From Natronospira bacteriovora (GTDB lineage: Bacteria; Pseudomonadota; Gammaproteobacteria; Natronospirales; Natronospiraceae), in NCBI RefSeq assembly GCF_030848495.1, contig NZ_JAVDDT010000008.1, positions 36,001 to 100,000 of the forward strand: a stretch of 64,000 nt of DNA, read 5' to 3'. Numbering within the stretch: position 1 is the first letter of the stretch; the number at the start of each line of letters is the position of its first letter. Positions 55,743-64,000 of the stretch are shown piece by piece. Below the pieces are notes generated by a model that worked only from the letters and a program-made list of their open reading frames with translations, was not told where the DNA came from and ran no database searches. The position numbers and the translations under genes were made by a program.

Positions 55743-56576
55743 TTACCGAGCCACTGGCTCCGGCTCATCGAGCTTCAGGCTGAGGCATTTTGCCGAGCCG
55801 CCTGCCTTGAGAAACTCGGTCAGGGGCGTGGTATGGACCCGGAAGCCGGCCTTCTCCAGCTCACCCCGAAGTCTCTCTGAACATTCATGCATGATGATGT
55901 CCTGGCCGACATTGATGGCGTTGCAGGAGAATACAGCGGCCTCGGCTTCCTGAACGATGATTCGCTTCTCGGCGGGTACCCGCTCTTCGATCAATCGGTT
56001 GGAATTGACGTCGTAGGCGTCCGGGTAGTACATCAGATAACCGCCGCTGAGTGGGCAAAAGCAGGTATCGATGTGATAGAAACGCTCATCCACCAATTTG
56101 AGGCCCAGCACTTCCACATCAAGGAAATCCGCGAGGAATTCCTGCGCCTCAACATCACTGCGGAAACCTGAGCCCGCCCAAAGCCATCCACCGGCGCGAT
56201 CGAAGAGGGAGTCACCGGCGCCCTCGTAAAGGACACCTTTGGGCAGCTCGCCCACTTCATAGCCATTGGAGCGGAACCAGTCCGCAAAATACTGTTCTTC
56301 CGGCTGGCGTTCCTTGTGGGCGAAGCTGGACACCACGGCCCGCTTGCCGGCCACCGTACCGGCATTGGCGGTGAAGACCATGTCCGGCACTCCTTGCCGC
56401 GGCTCCATCTCCACCACCTCGGCAAACCGGGCTACCAGATCCCTCAGAGCACGCCATTGCTGCATGGCCTTCTCCTGGGAGACCTGATCCTCGTTCCCCT
56501 TCATCCAGGGGTTGATGGCATAGTTGACGTGAAAATGGTCGGGCGGGCACATGAGGATGCGGGTGGCTTTGGCCAT
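55743..56576 (-). CDS. Guanidino-group-modifying enzyme (DDAH / arginine dihydrolase-like)
   Basis: The 277-residue protein belongs to the amidinotransferase/dimethylarginine dimethylaminohydrolase superfamily. The substrate-gripping and catalytic blocks are DMVFTANAGTVAGKRAV, YEGAGDSLFDRAG, FYHIDTCFCPLSGGYLMYYP and GGSAKCLSLKL with the nucleophile Cys264. It resembles DDAH and the arginine dihydrolase domain of cyanobacterial ArgZ/AgrE. The substrate could be arginine or a methylated arginine. A second enzyme of the same superfamily lies 2.8 kb away at 59362-60303, so a role in arginine breakdown during growth on protein is plausible. Confidence 0.85.
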   Translation of the reverse strand: MAKATRILMCPPDHFHVNYAINPWMKGNEDQVSQEKAMQQWRALRDLVARFAEVVEMEPRQGVPDMVFTANAGTVAGKRAVVSSFAHKERQPEEQYFADWFRSNGYEVGELPKGVLYEGAGDSLFDRAGGWLWAGSGFRSDVEAQEFLADFLDVEVLGLKLVDERFYHIDTCFCPLSGGYLMYYPDAYDVNSNRLIEERVPAEKRIIVQEAEAAVFSCNAINVGQDIIMHECSERLRGELEKAGFRVHTTPLTEFLKAGGSAKCLSLKLDEPEPVAR

Positions 56577-56672
56577 GTTTTCTTCCGTTCCTGTTGGTTC
56601 AGGCGCTCTGAATCGGGATAAATGAAGCAGGAATTCTACCGGATTTTACGGCCGACTTCATGAATCAGCCGG

Positions 56673-56702
56673 AAAAAGGAAACGGCCCGCAATGCGGGCC
56701 GC
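56673..56702 (-). terminator. Terminator after the S8 protease gene
   Basis: The minus strand reads CGGCCCGC-ATT-GCGGGCCG and then TTTCCTTTTT. The eight-pair stem lies about 30 bases past the protease stop. Confidence 0.9.
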
Positions 56703-56733
56703 TCCAGTTTCATCAAGCTGTGATACAGCTACC

Positions 56734-58608
56734 TCAGGGGCAGACAGTCACTTCGTTGGAGCACTCACCGGAGTCGGTGTCACACACCTGGAAGGTGTGG
56801 CAGGCACCGCCACGGATATTGCTGGTCCAGGTCCACTCGCCGGTGTTGCTGACAGTGGCCTCGACGCCGGCGTTGCGCAGCACGTCAACCATGCTGGACT
56901 CGGCGCCGCTCCAGCTCAGGTCCGCGCGGTGACGGCCCTGAACCTTGTAGCCAACAGCACTCAGCTCGATGGAATCGGCATCACCGTCATCACCGTTGCC
57001 ATCATCACCGCCGTTGTCGCCATCATCGCCGTCATCGTCGTCGCCGCCATTTCCATCGTCGCCGCCGTTGCCGTCATCACCGCCATCATCGCCACCGCCG
57101 GCACAGCCGTTGGCGGACAGATAGTCGACGGCATCGCGGGCCTGGACAAGACCGTAGCCGAACTCGTTGTTACGGCCGGCACTACCCAGATCCAGGGCGG
57201 TAGCCGCCAGGGCGTCACGGATTTCCTGGTTGCTGCAGCTCAGGTGATGGCTCCAGACCAGGGCAGCGACACCGGCTACATGAGGGCTGGCCATGGAGGT
57301 GCCATTCCAGCTGGCATAGTTGCCCACGCCGGTCGCCACAAATGCGGTTTCACCCAGTCGATCCAGGGCAGCAAGGCCATCGGCCTGGCTGATACCAACA
57401 GACGGAATGCCCGTGACCACATCACCAAGGGTACCCTGGAGGGCGCCGGATTCGTTGTTGTAGATCACGGCACCCACGCCGCCGCCGGCCTCACAGGCCT
57501 GAACCTTTTCGGCGAAGCTGATCTGGCCGCGCTCGATCAGGCAGACCTGACCCTGGGCGTTACAGGTGGAGGTACCCAGACCACAGTCCATGAGGGAACC
57601 CTGGCCCTGGGCGTCCGGGGAACCGTCCATGGCGATGGCGGAGAACGCATCACCGGAGAGGGTGAAGGTTTCCTCGTTGCCGGTGCCCATGGGCACGGTG
57701 GAGCGAACGGCCACGCCTGGCGCGGACAGTTCGACCTGGTCATTGCGCTGGGAGAAGCTGGCCAGCTCCATGTTTTCATCGATGGCAGCCACGGAGACCA
57801 CGGCATCGTAGGAAGCCGGATAGCTCTTGCGTGTATTGCCATCGTTGCCCGCAGCCGCAATGGACAGGACACCACGGTCATGCGCGGCGGCGAAGGCATT
57901 GGCTTCGGAATTGCTGGAGAAACTGCCACCCAGGCTCATGTTGACGACATTGGAACCGGCGTCTTCACAAACGTTCAGGGCATGAACCAGATCCGAGGAG
58001 TACCCCCAGGAACCGCTGTCATTGAAGACCTTGACGATATGCAGATTCAGGTTGCCGGAAGGCAGGACACCCACCACGCCCACATCGTTGTTGAGGGCGG
58101 CGATGGTGCCGGCGACGTGGGTGCCATGGCCGGAGCCGTCCTGGTACCAGTTGCCGGTGCCGGAATCGTTGGTTCCGGTGACGTTGCCCCCCGAGGGCAG
58201 ATCTTCATGGTTGATATCGTAGCCGGAATCGATGACACAGACCGTCATCTCACTGGCGGCACCATCGGCGACCTGGTCCGCCTGGACCATGGCGATGCCA
58301 TAGGGGCTGACCTGCGTGGACATGAGCTCCCGGCGCGGGTCTTTTTCCACGTAGGCCACATGCGGGTTGTTGCGAAGACCGTTGATGGCCTGGCTGGGCA
58401 GGCTGACCGCGAAGGCGTTGAGGTCGTCGAACTGATAGTGGATCTCGCCACCCTGGGCATTCAGGGCGCGCTGCACGCTGCCTTTATGACCCTGGTCGAA
58501 AACCACCCACACACGTTCGTTGCCTTCCGCCGCGGCGGAAGCGCTGAAGGCGCCCGCGATAATGGCCGCGGCCAGGGCACCAGTACTGCTGTTGCGAATA
58601 TGAGACAC
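56734..58608 (-). CDS. Secreted subtilisin-family (S8) serine protease with PA insert
   Basis: I start at GTG 58608 because GGAGG lies five bases upstream. The 624-residue protein has a signal peptide (about 1-27, TGALAAAIIAGAFSASAAAE), an I9-type propeptide (about 30-95), and the catalytic triad Asp127 (VIDSGYD), His161 (GHGTHVAGT) and Ser438 (GTSMASPHVAG). A PA-type insert (about 330-415; CLIERGQISFAEKVQACEAG) precedes the serine. A Asp/Gly/Asn-rich linker (about 503-544) leads to a C-terminal beta-sandwich-like domain with a cysteine pair (SNIRGGACHTFQVCDTDSGE). It is an extracellular digestive protease by family. A CRP-like palindrome lies upstream. Confidence 0.95.
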   Translation of the reverse strand: MSHIRNSSTGALAAAIIAGAFSASAAAEGNERVWVVFDQGHKGSVQRALNAQGGEIHYQFDDLNAFAVSLPSQAINGLRNNPHVAYVEKDPRRELMSTQVSPYGIAMVQADQVADGAASEMTVCVIDSGYDINHEDLPSGGNVTGTNDSGTGNWYQDGSGHGTHVAGTIAALNNDVGVVGVLPSGNLNLHIVKVFNDSGSWGYSSDLVHALNVCEDAGSNVVNMSLGGSFSSNSEANAFAAAHDRGVLSIAAAGNDGNTRKSYPASYDAVVSVAAIDENMELASFSQRNDQVELSAPGVAVRSTVPMGTGNEETFTLSGDAFSAIAMDGSPDAQGQGSLMDCGLGTSTCNAQGQVCLIERGQISFAEKVQACEAGGGVGAVIYNNESGALQGTLGDVVTGIPSVGISQADGLAALDRLGETAFVATGVGNYASWNGTSMASPHVAGVAALVWSHHLSCSNQEIRDALAATALDLGSAGRNNEFGYGLVQARDAVDYLSANGCAGGGDDGGDDGNGGDDGNGGDDDDGDDGDNGGDDGNGDDGDADSIELSAVGYKVQGRHRADLSWSGAESSMVDVLRNAGVEATVSNTGEWTWTSNIRGGACHTFQVCDTDSGECSNEVTVCP

Positions 58609-58702
58609 AGTAACCTCCAAAAGGATGCTGCTATCGGTTCCCCCCCGATATTTTCGCCACATCCTGGACGATCACTCGAAAGTAGATGGATATTTGCTGG
58701 AA

Positions 58703-58724
58703 AACTGTGAACTGCGTCACAGTT
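58703..58724 (-). promoter_or_regulatory. CRP/Vfr-type operator upstream of the S8 protease
   Basis: The 22-base site is a perfect palindrome in its eight outer bases on each side (AACTGTGA-N6-TCACAGTT) and contains the TGTGA-N6-TCACA core of the CRP consensus. Its centre is about 105 bases before the protease start codon. A possible -10 (TCTACT, 58681-58686) would put the site near -40, the class II activator position. Confidence 0.75.
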
Positions 58725-58878
58725 TCAGAGGCCCAAGCGGATTGAACATAAGCTTTCTGACGAACGGAGCGGGAAAAAGCGGGCAGTAGTCGGGGCGAGA
58801 AAGCATGGAAGGCCCGGAATCGGGTTTACTTCCATGCCCTTTGATCGGTTTGGCGGGCAAGGTGAGAGTGATGATCGC

Positions 58879-59346
58879 CTACCAGCGGTGGTAGGCCGGA
58901 TGACCGGGCTTCACCGCCATGAAACGTCCGTGGCAGGTATCGCAGAGCTTCTCCCCGGCATAAAGTTCACCCTCCACGGTCACCACATCACCTTCGCAAG
59001 CCACCACCCGGGCCACCAGACGCAAGGGCTGATCGGTGGGCGTCGGGCGCCGCAGCTTGATCTGGTAGTCCATGGTGACGGTGCAGGGGGGTGTTTCTTC
59101 GCCTCGCACATTCATCAGGTGCCAGGCGGCGGTCCAGTTGCAATGGCAGTCCAGAATGGAACCGATGATTCCACCGTTCAGCACCCCCGGAAACGCCTCA
59201 TGATGGGGCTCGGGCCGCCAGCTGGCAACGACCTCCTCTCCCTTGGGGAAGGATCGTACCCGCAAGCCCTTGTCATTGGCCGGCCCACAGCCATAACAGG
59301 CGTTGTGGGGGGCGTAGCGTTCCTGCAGGCACAACTCCTCAGACAT
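58879..59346 (-). CDS. PaaI-type hotdog-fold thioesterase
   Basis: The 155-residue protein has the hotdog-fold thioesterase pattern: a conserved HEAFPGVLNGGIIGSILDCH segment (substrate helix), VTMDYQIKLRRPTPTDQPLR and GDVVTVEGELYAGEKLCDTC. An N-terminal NACYGCGPANDKGLRVRSF is typical of a PaaI subgroup. The substrate is probably an acyl-CoA and cannot be named. It lies 15 bases after the CtlX-like gene and is likely co-transcribed with it. Confidence 0.82.
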   Translation of the reverse strand: MSEELCLQERYAPHNACYGCGPANDKGLRVRSFPKGEEVVASWRPEPHHEAFPGVLNGGIIGSILDCHCNWTAAWHLMNVRGEETPPCTVTMDYQIKLRRPTPTDQPLRLVARVVACEGDVVTVEGELYAGEKLCDTCHGRFMAVKPGHPAYHRW

Positions 59347-59361
59347 TGTTCGTTCCCATCC

Positions 59362-60303
59362 TCAGCTGCCCTGGCGGGGCAGGAAGTTTTCCGCGAGCAT
59401 GCAGCGCACGCTGCCACCGGCGTATTTCTCGATGGTGCTGATGTCACTGCTCACCAGGCGCACGTGTCGCTCAAGTTTAGCTATCTGGCTGTCATCAAGG
59501 CTGTTTCTTGCCTGCGCCGACATGGCCAGTATGGGCTTTCCATCCCGGCTCAGCAGCTGCAGCATATTGCCGGCGAACTGATTCATCTGGGCTGTTGAAA
59601 TGGGTACGAGCTCATGGCCGCTACGTTCCAGGCGCGACAACACGCGGATTCGCTCCTGCTCATCCGGAATTGCCTCGTCACAAATGACCGCAAAGGTATC
59701 CCCCACGCACATCATCACGTTCGTGTGGTAGATCTCCTTTCCGCCGCTGACGGCGGTGAAGGCTTCCGGTTCATAATCGAAGCGCTCGCACCAGTCGTGG
59801 AAAAGGGCCGGATTGGTTCGTGAGGAGAGACAGGCATAGGCGACGTGGTTCCGACGATCCAGTACCAGGCTCCCGGTGCCTTCAAGAAAGCGCGCCCGAT
59901 CCTCGCTGGAAGAAAGGTCATGGACAGTCGTCACCTGACGGTGATGCTTGCTTTTCAGCGCCTCCAGGATGTCCTGCCGACGCTCGGCGCGCCGACTGGG
60001 CGCCGCCATGGGATAAAGAATGGCCGAGCCGTCCGCGTGGGTACTCAGCCAGTTGTTGGGGAAAAGCGCGTCCGGGGTGACCGGATCCGGTGTATCCTCG
60101 AAGACCAGCACCTCGACGCCGGCCGCTTCGAGGGCAGCCTTGAGCCCATCGAACTCATCCCGCGCACGGCGCTTTACCTCCTCAGCATCCTGCTCATCGA
60201 TACCGGCCTGGAAGCTGTTGCTTTTCGCGGTCTCCGGATTGGAGGTAAAGCTCGCGGGCCGGATCATGATCACAGAATCCGTGCACTGATTTTCCGTTGT
60301 CAT
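59362..60303 (-). CDS. ctlX: CtlX-like citrulline/arginine hydrolase (arginine deiminase-related)
   Basis: The 313-residue protein belongs to the arginine deiminase-related branch of the guanidino-modifying superfamily. It has SVIMIRPASFTSNPETAKSN, PDALFPNNWLSTHADGSAIL, FLEGTGSLVLDRRNHVAYAC, the catalytic histidine in EIYHTNVMMCVGD and the nucleophile Cys301 in AGGSVRCMLAENFL. CtlX in other bacteria is linked to citrulline use. The gene precedes the thioesterase and points away from the rRNA operon tail. With the DDAH-like gene it suggests arginine or citrulline catabolism; the exact substrate is unproven. Confidence 0.85.
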   Translation of the reverse strand: MTTENQCTDSVIMIRPASFTSNPETAKSNSFQAGIDEQDAEEVKRRARDEFDGLKAALEAAGVEVLVFEDTPDPVTPDALFPNNWLSTHADGSAILYPMAAPSRRAERRQDILEALKSKHHRQVTTVHDLSSSEDRARFLEGTGSLVLDRRNHVAYACLSSRTNPALFHDWCERFDYEPEAFTAVSGGKEIYHTNVMMCVGDTFAVICDEAIPDEQERIRVLSRLERSGHELVPISTAQMNQFAGNMLQLLSRDGKPILAMSAQARNSLDDSQIAKLERHVRLVSSDISTIEKYAGGSVRCMLAENFLPRQGS

Positions 60304-60436
60304 AAGGCATCCTGGAGGGTCGGTATTCGTGACCCTATTCTACCCGAAAGCCGGTCGGTCGCTAAATCCTGAGAGAGGATTGATCGCTACCTGCAATGAC
60401 GCCCGGTGAGAAGGGGCAGCTACGAGCACGGTCACA
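60304..60436. other. Gene-free stretch ahead of ctlX
   Basis: These 133 bases must hold the ctlX promoter on the minus strand. No clear hexamer pair is visible. The rRNA tail array begins at about 60437. Confidence 0.4.
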
Positions 60437-60473
60437 ACCGACAATGCAAAAGGGTGGGGCTTCCCCATGCCAT

Positions 60474-60506
60474 AAAAAAACCCCGGCAGTCCTAAGACTA
60501 CCGGGG
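60474..60506 (-). terminator. rRNA operon terminator, third in line
   Basis: The minus strand reads CCCCGGTAGTC-TTAG-GACTGCCGGGG followed by T7. It is the copy farthest from the 5S gene. Confidence 0.9.
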
Positions 60507-60697
60507 TCCGATATAAAGCCTGGCGGTGACCTACGCGAGCATGGGGGCGAACGAGGATCGAAATGCCGGTGGCATTTCGCAGCCGACGTGAGCGACCGGC
60601 CAGGGATGGCCGGACTGGACGACGCACCAGGGAGGGTTGCCGGGCACGGCCTCTCTCAGAGTCACCCATGGAAAAGGGTGGGGTTTCCCCATGCCAT

Positions 60698-60730
60698 AAA
60701 AAAACCCCGGCAGTCACAAGACCACCGGGG
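60698..60730 (-). terminator. rRNA operon terminator, second in line
   Basis: This is the 224-bp-shifted copy, CCCCGGTGGTC-TTGT-GACTGCCGGGG then T7. The stem variants relative to the other copies keep G-U or Watson-Crick pairing. Confidence 0.9.
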
Positions 60731-60921
60731 TCGGATATAAAGCCTGGCGGTGACCTACGCGAGCATGGGGGCGAACGAGGATCGAAATGCCGGTGGCATT
60801 TCGCAGCCGACGTGAGCGGCCGGCCAGGGATGGCCGGACTGGACGAGGCAACAGGGAGGGTTGCCGGGCACGGCCTCTCTCAGAGTCACCCATGGAAAAG
60901 GGTGGGGTTTCCCCATGCCAT

Positions 60922-60954
60922 AAAAAAACCCCGGCAGTCATAAGACTACCGGGG
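60922..60954 (-). terminator. rRNA operon terminator, first in line
   Basis: CCCCGGTAGTC-TTAT-GACTGCCGGGG followed by T7 lies 11 bases past the 5S rRNA 3' end and is the primary terminator of the rrn operon. Confidence 0.95.
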
Positions 60955-60965
60955 TCGGATATAAA

Positions 60966-61081
60966 GCCTGGCGGTGACCTACTCTCACATGGGAAACCCC
61001 ACACTACCATCGGCGCTGAGCGGTTTCACTTCCGAGTTCGAAATGGAATCGGGTGGTTCACACTCGCTATGGCCGCCAGGC
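60966..61081 (-). rRNA. rrf: 5S ribosomal RNA
   Basis: The 116-base gene runs from GCCTGGCGGCCATAGCGAGT to GTAGGTCACCGCCAGGC; the ends pair as helix I. The conserved internal blocks CCATTTCGAACTCGGAAGTG and GTAGTGTGGGGTTTCCCATG are present. Confidence 0.96.
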
Positions 61082-61194
61082 GAACTGGCTCACGGCAGGC
61101 GATGACTCTCGTCACCGCCCGGGAATTCAGAAGATCGTCATTGGCGCAAGCAGAATATCAACCTGCTTTCGCACTCAAGTTGCTTGAGTGTTAT
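61082..61194 (-). other. 23S-5S spacer
   Basis: The 113-base spacer holds no tRNA. A CACTCAAG-TTG-CTTGAGTG hairpin (61172-61190) adjoins the 23S 3' end and probably belongs to the processing stalk. Confidence 0.7.

Positions 61195-64000
<2,806 letters not shown>

Larger units (their letters stand above)
60437..60965 (-). repeat. 224-bp tandem repeat downstream of the 5S rRNA gene
   Basis: The motif GCCTGGCGGTGACCTAC occurs at 60518, 60742 and 60966, exactly 224 bases apart; the last is the true 5S end. Each repeated unit contains a 28-base near-copy of the 5S 3' end (four differences), a CGAAATGCC-ACC-GGCATTTCG hairpin, a GGCC-rich segment, and an rRNA-type terminator. Two full units and a partial third lie in tandem. 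The units differ at only a few positions, so duplication is recent or homogenised. Confidence 0.95.

Noticed and set aside
56970..57110. Low-complexity DNA in the S8 protease gene as an intergenic microsatellite
   Set aside because: It is in frame and codes for the Asp/Gly/Asn linker between the catalytic and C-terminal domains.

Overview
The window is a high-GC chromosomal segment from a gammaproteobacterium. It carries a complete ectoine and 5-hydroxyectoine pathway, two gamma-glutamyltransferases, a secreted subtilisin-type protease, and a gene order around tuf/secE/nusG/rpoBC that is standard for Gammaproteobacteria. Together these suggest a moderately halophilic or haloalkaliphilic, protein-degrading member of the Ectothiorhodospiraceae or a relative. 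The genus is inference; the class is well supported.

Layout. 1-8016: the start of uvrA (cut by the window edge), two tandem gamma-glutamyltransferase genes separated by a (GTCGTT)10 hexamer tract, and a divergent CHASE2-domain serine/threonine kinase. 8050-12888: a methionine/one-carbon operon (metF, then a methionine synthase split into two overlapping genes) preceded by a recognisable SAM-II riboswitch. 12889-13449: a gene-free stretch with a 26-bp perfect inverted repeat and three REP palindromes. 13450-43874: one uninterrupted minus-strand translation/transcription block, read as secE-nusG, rplKAJL-rpoBC, rpsLG-fusA-tuf, rpsJ, rplC...rpmC-rpsQ, rplN...secY-rpmJ, rpsM-rpsK-rpsD-rpoA-rplQ. 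43948-45925: tRNA-Thr(TGT), Tyr, Gly, Thr(GGT), a second tuf, and tRNA-Trp. 45966-49027: birA-coaX-SPOR protein and plsY. 49110-54729: ectR-aspartokinase-ectA-ectB-ectC-ectD. 54787-60303: a lipid-kinase-like gene, two guanidine-modifying enzymes, the S8 protease and a hotdog thioesterase. 60437-64000: the 3' end of an rRNA operon (23S and 5S, minus strand) ending in a 224-bp tandem array of terminators.

How the genes fit. The aspartokinase supplies aspartyl phosphate for the ectoine branch (aspartate semialdehyde to diaminobutyrate by EctB, acetylation by EctA, cyclisation by EctC, hydroxylation by EctD). A MarR-type regulator sits first behind a strong promoter with a repeated 10-mer. A hairpin plus T5 between ectC and ectD suggests hydroxylase expression is attenuated relative to ectoine synthesis. 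The SAM-II element would couple metF-metH expression to S-adenosylmethionine. In the ribosomal block, rpsJ appears uncoupled from rplC by a terminator-like hairpin, a promoter and a structured leader.

No defence island, CRISPR array, prophage or obvious undescribed multi-gene system was seen. The most unusual signals are non-coding: the 5S-tail/terminator tandem array, the SAM-II element, the alternating complementary repeats ahead of rplJ, the rpsJ-rplC leader and the hexamer tract between the ggt genes.
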